Of a stretch of DNA of 64,000 bases, positions 17,291 to 27,117 are shown one piece after another. Source of the DNA: Sphaerotilus sulfidivorans. Lineage in GTDB: Bacteria > Pseudomonadota > Gammaproteobacteria > Burkholderiales > Burkholderiaceae_C. The DNA lies in contig NZ_JACCPY010000004.1 in NCBI RefSeq assembly GCF_013426975.1, forward strand, positions 171,585 through 235,584. Reading direction: 5' to 3'. The position numbers and the translations under genes were made by a program. The notes beneath the pieces were generated by a model. That model was not told the DNA's origin and did no database searches. It saw nothing but the letters and a program-made list of their open reading frames with translations. Each line of letters starts with the position of its first letter. The first letter of the stretch is position 1.

Positions 17291-19345
17291 TCAGCCGTGC
17301 CGCGCCACCAGCGCCTGCTGCGCGCTGAGGCCGTCCTCGCCGGCGCGGCGGTAGCGCCCGTCGGACTCGAGCACCCAGGCGTCGCGTCCGTCGTGCAGGT
17401 AGGGCACCAGGCATTCGTCGATGACCCGCTGGCGCAGTGCCGGATCGCGCACCGGCCAGGCGATCTCGATGCGGCGCAGCATGTTGCGCGTCATCCAGTC
17501 GGCGCTGCTGAGGTAGAGCGCCTCGTCGCGCTCGCTCTCGCCCCAGCGGAAATACAGCACCCGGGTGTGCTCGAGAAAGCGTCCGACCACCGAGCGCACG
17601 CGGATCTTCTCGCTGTGACCCGGCACGCCCGGCGGCAGCATGCAGGCACCGCGCACGATCAGGTCGATCTCGGCGCCGGCCTGGCCGGCCTCGAGCAGCG
17701 CCCCGATCAGCACCGGATCGGTCAGCGCGTTGAACTTGGCGACGATGCGCGCGGGCCGGCCGGCCCGCGCCGCGCCCGCCACCTTCTGCATCAGCTCGAC
17801 CAGCGTCGACTGCAGATCGAAGGGCGCCACCAGCAGCCGCTTGGTGCGGTCGAGCGGATTGAGGCTGGCGAGATGGCGGAAGACCGCATCGGCGTCGGCG
17901 GTGATCTCCGGGTCGGTCGTCAGGAAGCCCAGGTCGGTGTAGAGCCGCGCGGTCTTGGAGTTGTAGTTGCCGGTCGACAGGTGGGCGTAGCGCACCATGT
18001 GGCGGCCCTCCTTGCGGGTGGCCAGCAGCAGCTTGGCGTGCGTCTTCAGCCCGACGATGCCGTAGACCACCTGCACGCCCACGCGCTCGAGCCGCTCGGC
18101 CCAGTTGATGTTGGCCTCCTCGTCGAAGCGCGCCTTCAGCTCGACCACCGCCAGCACTTCCTTGCCGCGGCGCGCCGCCTCGATCAGCAGCTCCATCAGC
18201 ACCGACTCGGTGCCGGTGCGGTAGATCGTCTGCTTGATCGCCAGCACCTTCGGGTCCTCGACCGCCTCGCGCAGGAACTGCACCACCGGGTCGAAGGACT
18301 CGAAGGGCTGGTGCAGCAGGATGTCGCGCTCGGCCATGCAGTCCATGACCCGCCGACCGCGCGGCAGCTGCGCGGCCGGCCAGGTCGGCTCGTGCGGCGC
18401 GAAGCGCAGCTTCGGCGCGACCGCCAGATCGATCAGCGTGTTCATGCGCACCAGGTTGACCGGGCCGTTGACCCGGTAGAGCGCGGCCGGCGGCAGGTCG
18501 AACTGGTTCAGCAGGAACTGCGCCAGCTCGGGCGGGCAGGTGTTGACCACCTCCAGACGGATCTCGCGGCCATAGTGGCGGGTGGTGAGCTCGCTGCGCA
18601 GCGCCTGGCGCAGGTTGGTGACATCGTCCTCGTCGACATCGAGGTCGGAGTCGCGGGTCACGCGGAACTGCGAGAAGGCCAGCACCTGGCGGCCGGGAAA
18701 GAGTTCGGCCAGATGGGCGCGGATCACGCTGGTCAGCATCACGAAGGCCTGGCGGCCGTCGGTGAGCCGGTCGGGCAGCCGGATGATGCGCGGCAGCACC
18801 CGCGGCACCTTGATGATGGCGATCGAGTTCTCGCGGCCGAAGGCGTCGGCGCCGGCGAGCTGCGCGATGAAGTTCAGCGACTTGTTGGCGACCTGCGGGA
18901 AGGGATGCGCCGGGTCCAGCCCGAGCGGCATCAGCAGCGGCTGCACCTCGCGGTGGAAGAACTGCGAGACCCACTGGCGCTGCGCCTCGGTGCGGTCGGC
19001 GTGGTTGACGATGACGATGCGCTCGGCCGCCAGCGCCGGCATCACTTCCTCGTTGAAGACGCGGTACTGCTCGTCGATCAGCGCGTGCGCCTCGACGACG
19101 GCCCGGGCCAGATCCTCGTCGTCGTCGAGCTCGTCGGTCAGGCGTGCCGCCTCCAGCGCGTCGGCGAAGCGCACCTCGAAGAACTCGTCCATGTTCGACG
19201 AGACGATGCAGATGTAGCGCAGCCGCTCGAGCAGCGGCACATCCTTGCGCCGGGCCTGCGCCAGCACGCGCCGGTTGAATTCGAGGATCGAGCGCTCGCG
19301 GCTGATCAGCGCCGGAGCGCGAAAAGAGGTCATCGTGTCGGGCAT
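17291..19345 (-). CDS. ppk: Polyphosphate kinase 1
   Basis: A 684-residue PPK1, which polymerises the gamma-phosphate of ATP into polyphosphate. It starts with the helical N domain (LISRERSILEFNRRVL, SSNMDEFFEVR), continues through the H domain and has the two phospholipase D-like C domains, including GIVGLKTHAKLLLA and HLSTGNYNSKTARLYTD, the region of the autophosphorylated histidine. A Pho box lies 23 bp upstream. With the deduced -10 hexamer the transcript would begin close to 19345, so the true start may be the ATG at 19333 (MTSFRAP). It follows the ppx gene on the same strand with a 74-bp gap, so both opposing enzymes of polyphosphate turnover are adjacent. Confidence 0.96.
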   Translation of the reverse strand: MPDTMTSFRAPALISRERSILEFNRRVLAQARRKDVPLLERLRYICIVSSNMDEFFEVRFADALEAARLTDELDDDEDLARAVVEAHALIDEQYRVFNEEVMPALAAERIVIVNHADRTEAQRQWVSQFFHREVQPLLMPLGLDPAHPFPQVANKSLNFIAQLAGADAFGRENSIAIIKVPRVLPRIIRLPDRLTDGRQAFVMLTSVIRAHLAELFPGRQVLAFSQFRVTRDSDLDVDEDDVTNLRQALRSELTTRHYGREIRLEVVNTCPPELAQFLLNQFDLPPAALYRVNGPVNLVRMNTLIDLAVAPKLRFAPHEPTWPAAQLPRGRRVMDCMAERDILLHQPFESFDPVVQFLREAVEDPKVLAIKQTIYRTGTESVLMELLIEAARRGKEVLAVVELKARFDEEANINWAERLERVGVQVVYGIVGLKTHAKLLLATRKEGRHMVRYAHLSTGNYNSKTARLYTDLGFLTTDPEITADADAVFRHLASLNPLDRTKRLLVAPFDLQSTLVELMQKVAGAARAGRPARIVAKFNALTDPVLIGALLEAGQAGAEIDLIVRGACMLPPGVPGHSEKIRVRSVVGRFLEHTRVLYFRWGESERDEALYLSSADWMTRNMLRRIEIAWPVRDPALRQRVIDECLVPYLHDGRDAWVLESDGRYRRAGEDGLSAQQALVARHG

Positions 19346-19351
19346 CCGGCG

Positions 19352-19385
19352 ATGCTAGGCCGGTGGCATGACAGATCTGTGACGG
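19352..19385 (-). promoter_or_regulatory. Pho box and -10 element in front of ppk
   Basis: On the minus strand CCGTCAC (19385-19379) and CTGTCAT (19374-19368) are direct 7-mers separated by 4 bp, the layout of the PhoB box (two CTGTCAT repeats; 12 of 14 matches). A -10-like TAGCAT (19357-19352) follows after 10 bp, the spacing expected when PhoB replaces the -35 contact. This predicts induction of ppk by phosphate starvation, independently of ppx upstream. Confidence 0.65.
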
Positions 19386-19419
19386 ATTTTCGCCTGTCTG
19401 ACCAGCCAGATCGACGCGT

Positions 19420-20958
<1,539 letters not shown>

Positions 20959-21054
20959 GGTCTTCTCGGGGACAAGCCGGCCGTGACTGCGGTTTTTTTT
21001 GCGTCCCCGGATGCTCGCGCGGTTGCCGACAACCCCGCTCTCCAGGAGACCGAC

Positions 21055-21963
21055 ATGGCCGTGAATCCCCTTGATGACAATATGCGCCAGGACTTCGACA
21101 GCCTCGTGACGGTCGGGCCGATGCCTGCGCCCGACCGGCGCGGCTTCATGCGCACCACGCTGGGCACCGGCTTTGCCGCGGCGGTGCTGCCGGTGATGGC
21201 GCAGACGGTGGTGAAGACCCCGGCCGACGGCCTGACGGTCGGCGAGATCAGCATCGATGTGGACGGCTTCGCGATGCCGGCCTATCGCGCCGCGCCTGCG
21301 GGCGGAACCCGGCTGCCGGTCGTGCTGGTCATCAGCGAGATCTTCGGCGTGCACGAGCACATCGCCGATGTGGCGCGCCGCTTCGCCCGCCAGGGCTATC
21401 TGGCGATCGCGCCGGAGATGTTCGTGCGCCAGGGCGACGCCGGCAGCTACGGCGAGATCGCCCGGCTGCAGGCCGAGGTGATCTCGAAGGTGCCCGACGC
21501 CCAGGTGATGCGCGATCTTGATGCCACGGTGGCCTGGGCGGCCCGCAACGGCGGCGACACGGCGCGGCTCGGCCTGACCGGCTTCTGCTGGGGCGGCCGC
21601 ATCACCTGGCTGTATGCCGCGCACAGCCCGCAGGTGCGGGCCGGCGTGGCCTGGTACGGCCGGCTGGTGGGCAACGCCAGTGCGCTGCAGCCGCGCCATC
21701 CGGTCGATCTGGCGGGCGAACTCAAGGCGCCGGTGCTGGGCCTGTACGGCGCGGCCGACACCGGCATCGCGCTCGACACGGTCGAGCGCATGAAGGCGGC
21801 GCTGGCGGCCGGCAGCCCGGCCGCGCAGCGCTCGGAGTTCGTCGTCTATCCCGAGGCGCCGCATGCCTTTCATGCCGACTATCGCCCCAGCTTCCGTGCC
21901 GGGCCGGCGGCCGACGGCTGGGCGCGCTGCCTGGCATGGTTCAAGGCCCAGGGCGTGGCCTGA
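21055..21963 (+). CDS. Dienelactone hydrolase family protein, Tat-exported
   Basis: A 302-residue alpha/beta hydrolase. A twin-arginine-type leader (DRRGFMRTTLGTGFAAAV, about residues 23-45) suggests export in folded form. The DLH triad is visible: nucleophile in TGFCWGG, acid in YGAADTG and His in PEAPHAFHADY, with the family EIFGVHEH segment. Such enzymes open lactone rings, for example dienelactones from chloroaromatic degradation; the natural substrate here is unknown. The ribosome site CCAGGAG is 8 bp before 21055. It is a single gene, divergent from ppx. Confidence 0.88.
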   Translation: MAVNPLDDNMRQDFDSLVTVGPMPAPDRRGFMRTTLGTGFAAAVLPVMAQTVVKTPADGLTVGEISIDVDGFAMPAYRAAPAGGTRLPVVLVISEIFGVHEHIADVARRFARQGYLAIAPEMFVRQGDAGSYGEIARLQAEVISKVPDAQVMRDLDATVAWAARNGGDTARLGLTGFCWGGRITWLYAAHSPQVRAGVAWYGRLVGNASALQPRHPVDLAGELKAPVLGLYGAADTGIALDTVERMKAALAAGSPAAQRSEFVVYPEAPHAFHADYRPSFRAGPAADGWARCLAWFKAQGVA

Positions 21964-21988
21964 GTGGCCGGGACCGACAGGCGTCTCG

Positions 21989-22020
21989 GCCGATCTGCCG
22001 ATCTGGCGATCTGCTGATCC
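21989..22020. repeat. Four tandem GCCGATCT octamers (imperfect)
   Basis: Four consecutive 8-bp units (GCCGATCT, GCCGATCT, GGCGATCT, GCTGATCC) just after the dienelactone hydrolase stop. A related three-unit run occurs between two other genes at 42395-42418. Both are intergenic. Confidence 0.5.
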
Positions 22021-22137
22021 CGCTCAAGCGGGGGTGCGACGCTGGGCAGGCGAGGGGGGAGGGCGAGGCGGAGCGGCGGGCTAAACTGCCGCGCTCCCCG
22101 AACCGAACGACAACGCCTCACCCCACCCCCCCGCCGC

Positions 22138-23274
22138 ATGATCTCGCGCCGCGACTGCCTTCGCTCCTCCTCGGCCAGCCTGCTGGCGCTGTCGCTGGGG
22201 GCCTGCCGGCCGACCACCGCCGCGTCGCCGGCCAGCCCGTCGCCGGCCAGCCCGTCGACGCCTTCCGCCTCGGCCGTGCCGACAGCGTCCGCCGCGCCTG
22301 CCACGCCAGCCGCTTCGACGGCCTCCGCCGCCGCGGCGCCGTTCTCGGTGCGCACGCCGATCTTCGTGCTGAACTCGCTCGACGCCACCCTCAGCGTCAT
22401 CGACCCGCTGACGATGACCGAGCTGCGCCGCGTGCCCACCGGCAAGGAGCCGCACCACCTCTACCTGTCGCCCGACGAGAAGTCGCTGCTGGTGGCCAAT
22501 GCGGTCGGCGACTCGATCACGCTGGTCGATCCGCGCAGCGGCGAGGTCCAGCGCACGCTCACCGGCATCGTCGATCCCTACCATCTGCGCTTCTCGCCCG
22601 ACATGCAGTGGTTCGTGACCGCGGCCAACCGCCTGGACCACATCGACCTGTACCGGGTCGGCCGGCCGGCCGGTGGCGGCTTCGACATCACGCTGGTCAA
22701 GCGCGTGCCCGCCGGCAAGACGCCCAGCCATCTGGCGATCGACACCCGCAGCACGGTGGTCTACGCCAGCCTGCAGGACAGCGACCAGCTCATCGCGGTC
22801 GACCTGGCCACGCAGACGCCGCGCTGGACCGTTCCCAGCGGCAAGATGCCCGCCGATGTCTACCTGACGCCCGATGACCGCACGCTGCTGGTCGGCCTGA
22901 CCGGCGACTCGGTGGTCGAGGCCTATGACGTGAGCGTCAGTCCGCCGAAGCTGATCCGGCGCATTCCGACCGGCGACGGCGCGCACGCCTTCCGCGCCTG
23001 GGGCGACCGCCGCCATGTGCTGGTCAGCAACCGGGTGGCCAACACCATCAGCCGCATCGATCTGCAGACGCTGGCGGTGGTCGACACCTATCCGGCGCCG
23101 AGCGGCCCGGACTGCATGGACCTGTCGCCGGATCGCCGGTTCATCTTCGTGGCCTCGCGCTGGGCCGGCAAGCTCAGCGTCATCGACACCGAGCAGAAGA
23201 AGGTGGTGCGCCAGGTGAGCGTGGGCAAGTCGCCGCACGGCGTCTGGACGCTCGACCACGCGCCGAGGCTGTGA
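22138..23274 (+). CDS. YVTN/YncE-type beta-propeller lipoprotein
   Basis: A 378-residue predicted lipoprotein. The signal sequence ends in a lipobox (LSLGAC, Cys23), followed by a low-complexity Ala/Ser/Pro/Thr tether to about residue 68. The rest is a seven-bladed propeller of YVTN type, with repeated units such as IFVLNSLDATLSVIDP, LLVANAVGDSITLVDP and VLVSNRVANTISRIDL. Members are surface or periplasmic binding proteins; no enzyme residues can be assigned. It overlaps or abuts the polysaccharide deacetylase gene, so the two are probably translated together. Confidence 0.75.
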   Translation: MISRRDCLRSSSASLLALSLGACRPTTAASPASPSPASPSTPSASAVPTASAAPATPAASTASAAAAPFSVRTPIFVLNSLDATLSVIDPLTMTELRRVPTGKEPHHLYLSPDEKSLLVANAVGDSITLVDPRSGEVQRTLTGIVDPYHLRFSPDMQWFVTAANRLDHIDLYRVGRPAGGGFDITLVKRVPAGKTPSHLAIDTRSTVVYASLQDSDQLIAVDLATQTPRWTVPSGKMPADVYLTPDDRTLLVGLTGDSVVEAYDVSVSPPKLIRRIPTGDGAHAFRAWGDRRHVLVSNRVANTISRIDLQTLAVVDTYPAPSGPDCMDLSPDRRFIFVASRWAGKLSVIDTEQKKVVRQVSVGKSPHGVWTLDHAPRL

Positions 23275-23276
23275 CG

Positions 23277-24086
23277 ATGCGTGCGGCGCTGCCGGTCGGC
23301 CTGCTGGTGGCCGGGCTGCTGGCCGCCGGCCCGGCGGCGGCGGCCGGCTGCGCCCGTCCGCTGTTCCTGACCTTCGACACCGGGCACATGGGCGTGGCGC
23401 CGCTGGTGGCCGAGGTGCTGCGGCGCCAGCAGGTCCAGGTCACCTTCTTCCTGGCCAACGAGCGCACGCAGACCGACGGCGGCAGCCTGGACGCGCAGTG
23501 GGCGCCGTGGTGGCGCGCGCGGGTGGCCGAGGGCCATCTGTTCGCCTCGCACACCTTTGACCATGTCTACTGGCGCGCCGACCGCGCCGACGGCGGCTTC
23601 GAGGTGCGCCCGAGCGCCGGCCCGCAGGCCGGCGTGCGCTCGACGATGAGCGCCGCCCAGTACTGCGCCGAGCTGGCCCGGCCGGCCGCACGCCTGGCCG
23701 AGATCGCCGGCCGGCCGGCGATGGCCGCGCTGTTCCGCGCGCCCGGCGGCAAGACCTCGCCGGCGCTGCTGGCGGCGGCCTCGCGCTGCGGCTGGACGCA
23801 TGTCGGCTGGAGCCCGGCAGGCTTTCTCGGCGACGAGCTGTCCAGCGACCGCCATCCGAACGACCGGCTGCTGAAGCAGGCCCTGCGCGACATCCGCCCG
23901 GGCGACATCCTGCTGGCGCACCTGGGCATCTGGTCGCGCCAGGAGGTCTGGGCGCCGGCGGTGCTCGAGCCGCTGATCGTCGGGCTGAAGGCGCGCGGCC
24001 ACTGCTTCGCCACGCTGACCGAACATCCCGAGCTGGGCGAGGCGGCGCGCCGTCCGGCCCCGACGTCCTCTCCGTCACGACCATGA
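23277..24086 (+). CDS. Polysaccharide deacetylase (NodB-homology) family protein
   Basis: A 269-residue secreted protein: hydrophobic signal (1-24, ending AAAAGC) and a NodB-homology (CE4) domain. The metal-binding motif appears as LTFDTGHM (first Asp), SHTFDH (two His) and FRAPGG, which fit CE4 enzymes that remove N- or O-acetyl groups from polysaccharide. TFDTGH deviates from the usual TFDDG, so the second Asp is replaced. A GTG at 23271 overlapping the previous stop is an alternative start to ATG 23277. It is translationally coupled on both sides, overlapping the hydroxylase gene by 4 bp (ATGA). Confidence 0.8.
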   Translation: MRAALPVGLLVAGLLAAGPAAAAGCARPLFLTFDTGHMGVAPLVAEVLRRQQVQVTFFLANERTQTDGGSLDAQWAPWWRARVAEGHLFASHTFDHVYWRADRADGGFEVRPSAGPQAGVRSTMSAAQYCAELARPAARLAEIAGRPAMAALFRAPGGKTSPALLAAASRCGWTHVGWSPAGFLGDELSSDRHPNDRLLKQALRDIRPGDILLAHLGIWSRQEVWAPAVLEPLIVGLKARGHCFATLTEHPELGEAARRPAPTSSPSRP

Positions 24087-25063
24087 TCGACGCTCTTGTC
24101 CAGCTCTTCGGCCAGGCCCAGCAGTGGCTGTTCGAGGCGGTGGTGCAGCCGCTGCTGTTCGCGCTCGGGCAGGGCGCCCTGCTGGAGGATGCCTACAACG
24201 CCACCGGCTGGCTGCTGGTGGGCCTGCTGCAGCTGGCGGTGATGCTGGCGCTGATCGGGCCGCTGCAGCGCCTGCGCCCGGCCGAGCCGGTGCGCGACCG
24301 CGCCGCCATCCGCCCGGACATCGCCTACACGCTGCTGCACCGGCTCGGGCTCTTTCGCGTCGGGCTGTTCTTCCTGGTCGATCCGCTGTGGCAGGCGCTG
24401 TGGGGCGCGCTGGCGGTGCACGGCTTTTCCGGCTGGCATCTGGACGAGGCGATCGCGCCCTGGTGGCCGGGCGTGACCGACACCGCGCTGGCGGCCTTCC
24501 TGGTCTATCTGCTGTTGCTCGACTTCGTCGACTATCTGCTGCACCGCGCGCAGCACCGCTTCGATGCCTGGTGGGCGCTGCATGCGCTGCACCACAGCCA
24601 GCGCCAGATGACGATGTGGAGCGACAACCGCAACCACCTGCTCGACGACCTGATCCGCGACGCGCTGCTGGTGCAGATCGGCCACCTGATCGGGGTCGCG
24701 CCGGCGCAGTTCGTCGCCATCGTCGCCTTCGGCCAGCTGGTCGAGAGCCTGTCGCATGCCAATCTGCGCCTGTCCTTCGGCCTGATCGGCGAGCGTCTGC
24801 TGGTGAGCCCGCGCTTCCACCGCCTGCACCATGCCATCGGCCTGGGCCATGAGTCCGCGGCCGGCAGGGGCACGCTGGGCGGCTGCAACTTCGCGGTGCT
24901 GTTCCCGGTCTGGGACATCCTGTTCGGCACCGCCGACTTCCGCAGCCCGGTCGGCCCGACCGGCATCCGCGACCAGCTGCCCGAGGAGGGCGGACGCGAC
25001 TACGGCCGCGGCTTCTGGGCGCAGCAGCGGCTGGGGCTGCTGCGGCTGATCGGGCGCGGCTGA
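24083..25063 (+). CDS. Sterol desaturase / fatty acid hydroxylase family protein
   Basis: A 326-residue integral membrane di-iron enzyme candidate. The histidine clusters HRAQHRF, HALHHSQ and FHRLHH, in that order within helical segments, are those of the fatty acid hydroxylase superfamily. These introduce hydroxyl or double bonds into lipids. Hydrophobic segments lie near 40-62, 90-115 and 130-150. The start overlaps the deacetylase stop by 4 bp. The lipid substrate is not deducible. Confidence 0.85.
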   Translation: MIDALVQLFGQAQQWLFEAVVQPLLFALGQGALLEDAYNATGWLLVGLLQLAVMLALIGPLQRLRPAEPVRDRAAIRPDIAYTLLHRLGLFRVGLFFLVDPLWQALWGALAVHGFSGWHLDEAIAPWWPGVTDTALAAFLVYLLLLDFVDYLLHRAQHRFDAWWALHALHHSQRQMTMWSDNRNHLLDDLIRDALLVQIGHLIGVAPAQFVAIVAFGQLVESLSHANLRLSFGLIGERLLVSPRFHRLHHAIGLGHESAAGRGTLGGCNFAVLFPVWDILFGTADFRSPVGPTGIRDQLPEEGGRDYGRGFWAQQRLGLLRLIGRG

Positions 25064-25146
25064 CGCGATCGGGGCCGGGCCTGCCGCGTCCGGCGCACTG
25101 CGCATCCTTCACGCACCGGCATCGCCGCTTCGCTATGCTGGCGGGC

Positions 25147-26082
25147 ATGTCGAAAGTCCTTGATGCCCTCTGGCGCGCGATCGGCTACTGCTTCATGCCG
25201 CGCGTGATCTTCCTGTCGATGCTGCCGGTGCTGCTGCTGGGCACCGTGTCGACGGCCCTGGCCTGGTTCTTCTGGGAGCCTGCGGCCGCCGCGATGACCG
25301 CGCTGGTGGTCGACGCACCGCTGCTGGGCGACGCGATCGCCTGGCTGGATACCTGGACCGGCGGGGTGCTGCGCCATGTCATCGGGCCGCTGCTGCTGCT
25401 GGTGGCGGTGGTGCCGGTGCTGATCATCGCCGCGCTGCTGCTGGTGTCGGCGCTGATGGCGCCGACCCTGATCGGTCTGGTGGGGCGGCGCCGCTTCGAG
25501 GCGCTCGAGCGGCGCGGCCCGCTGGCATGGTGGCGCGCGCTGGGCTGGACGCTGGGCTCGATCGGCGCGGCGCTGGCGGCGCTGGTGCTGACGCTGCCGC
25601 TGTGGCTGATTCCGCCGCTGGCGCTGCTGCTGCCGCCGCTGATCCTGGGCTGGCTGACCTACCGCGTCATGGCCCACGACGTGCTGGCCGAGCATGCCGA
25701 CGCGGCCGAGCGTGCCGCGCTGCTGCGCGAGCACCGCGCGCCGCTGCTGGCCATCGGCGTGACCTGCGGCTACCTGGGCGCGGCGCCGTCGCTGATCTGG
25801 GCCTTCGGCGTGCTGGCGCTGCCGATGGCGCCGCTGCTGCTGCCGGTCTATGTCTGGCTCTACACGCTGGTCGAGGTCTTCGCCGCGCTCTGGTTCGCGC
25901 ACTACATGCTGGCCGCGCTTGATGCCCGCCGCCAGGCCGCGCCGGTGCTGCAGCCGCTGCGCGTCGAGATCGAGCCGGTCGACGGCGTGCCGATGCCGGG
26001 CGCACCGGCGCTGCCGTCTTCAGCGTCCCCTTCTGCTTCTTCCTCCTCCTCCTCCCTCCCGAACCCGCCTCTGCTGCCATGA
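25147..26082 (+). CDS. EI24-domain (CysZ-like) membrane protein
   Basis: A 311-residue polytopic membrane protein with at least six hydrophobic segments. The EI24/CysZ-type layout (RAIGYCFMPRVIFLSMLPV at the start, paired long helices) is common in Burkholderiales. In CysZ the fold mediates sulfate uptake; a transport role here is only inferred. The C-terminus is a serine-rich low-complexity tail. ATG 25147 is favoured over ATG 25135. It overlaps the next gene by 4 bp. Confidence 0.65.
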   Translation: MSKVLDALWRAIGYCFMPRVIFLSMLPVLLLGTVSTALAWFFWEPAAAAMTALVVDAPLLGDAIAWLDTWTGGVLRHVIGPLLLLVAVVPVLIIAALLLVSALMAPTLIGLVGRRRFEALERRGPLAWWRALGWTLGSIGAALAALVLTLPLWLIPPLALLLPPLILGWLTYRVMAHDVLAEHADAAERAALLREHRAPLLAIGVTCGYLGAAPSLIWAFGVLALPMAPLLLPVYVWLYTLVEVFAALWFAHYMLAALDARRQAAPVLQPLRVEIEPVDGVPMPGAPALPSSASPSASSSSSSLPNPPLLP

Positions 26083-26888
26083 ACTTCGGCCTCATCATCG
26101 TCGGCGACGAGATCCTCTCGGGCAAGCGCCAGGACAAGCACCTCTCGAAGGTCATCGAGCTGCTCTCGGCGCGCGGCCTCGCGCTGGCCTGGAGCCACTA
26201 TGTCGGCGACGACCCGCGCCGCATCACCGAGATCCTGCGCACCGCCTTCGCCAGCGGCGATGTGGTGTTCTCGTGTGGCGGCATCGGCGCCACGCCCGAC
26301 GACCACACCCGCCAGTGCGCCGCGGCTGCGCTGGACCGGCCGCTGGCGCTGCACCCCGAGGCGCGCGAGCTGATCATGGAGCGGGTGCGCCAGCTCGCCG
26401 CCGAGAAGGGCTGGACCGACGATCCCGACCATCCGGACACGCTGCACCGGCTCAACATGGGCGTCTTTCCCGAGGGCGCCACCCTCATCCCGAACCCGTA
26501 CAACCGCATTCCGGGCTTCTCGGTCGGCGATGTGCATTTCGTGCCGGGCTTTCCGGTGATGGCGCACCCGATGATCGAGGCGCTGCTCGACACCCGCTAT
26601 GCGCACCTGCATGGCGCGGGCGTGCAGCAGGAGCGCTCGCTCATCGTCTATGGCGCGATGGAGGCCAGCCTGACGCCGCTGATGATCGACCTCGAGGCCC
26701 GCTTCGAGGGCATCAAGGTCTTCAGCCTGCCCAGCGTCGACCATCCGGTGCACGGCCGCCACATCGAGCTGGGCGTCAAGGGCCGGGGCGAGCGCCTCGA
26801 TGCGGCCTACGCCGCCCTGCTGGACGGGCTCGCCCGCTTCGGTGCCCGCACGGGCCCCGAAATGGTGCGCTCGAATGCACCAGAATGA
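26079..26888 (+). CDS. MoaB/CinA-N-type molybdopterin-binding domain protein
   Basis: A 269-residue protein with the MoaB/MogA-like fold used as the N-terminal domain of CinA. FGLIIVGDEILSGKRQDKH and DVVFSCGGIGATPDDHTR are the nucleotide-binding signature segments. The C-terminal CinA deamidase domain is absent, as in stand-alone members of this group. A role as nicotinamide-nucleotide or molybdopterin-related enzyme is possible. It overlaps the EI24-like gene by 4 bp and is followed by the glnA control region. Confidence 0.85.
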   Translation: MNFGLIIVGDEILSGKRQDKHLSKVIELLSARGLALAWSHYVGDDPRRITEILRTAFASGDVVFSCGGIGATPDDHTRQCAAAALDRPLALHPEARELIMERVRQLAAEKGWTDDPDHPDTLHRLNMGVFPEGATLIPNPYNRIPGFSVGDVHFVPGFPVMAHPMIEALLDTRYAHLHGAGVQQERSLIVYGAMEASLTPLMIDLEARFEGIKVFSLPSVDHPVHGRHIELGVKGRGERLDAAYAALLDGLARFGARTGPEMVRSNAPE

Positions 26889-26910
26889 ATCATGGCGTGA
26901 AACTGTTTGC

Positions 26911-26925
26911 GCACAGATATGGTGC
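26911..26925. promoter_or_regulatory. NtrC-binding site upstream of glnA
   Basis: GCAC-N6-GGTGC, an exact match to the NtrC (NRI) dyad. It is centred about 123 bp before the start point predicted from the sigma-54 promoter, the usual distance for NtrC enhancers at glnA. A further TGGTGC/TGCACCA pair lies at the end of the preceding gene (about 26863-26882), in inverted arrangement. Confidence 0.7.
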
Positions 26926-27014
26926 ATGCACGGAATCTGCCTGATCCGGGGCCGATTCCGGCGGTCTGAGGCGGCATGAAGCGACATGAAGACCGTTCCT
27001 GTGGATACGGATTC

Positions 27015-27030
27015 AGGCATGCTTTCTGCT
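27015..27030 (+). promoter_or_regulatory. Sigma-54 promoter of glnA
   Basis: AGGCATGCTTTCTGCT carries the GG (-24) at 27016-27017 and GC (-12) at 27028-27029 with exactly 10 bp between, close to the consensus TGGCAC-N5-TTGC. Transcription would begin near 27041, about 77 bases before the glnA ATG. Confidence 0.6.
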
Positions 27031-27117
27031 ACATTGCCATGCGGTTCGCGGCCCGGTCGTGAACCTTGCAACACCCCGATCCATTCACAGATATCCCCAT
27101 CTCGCTAGGAGCCCCTG

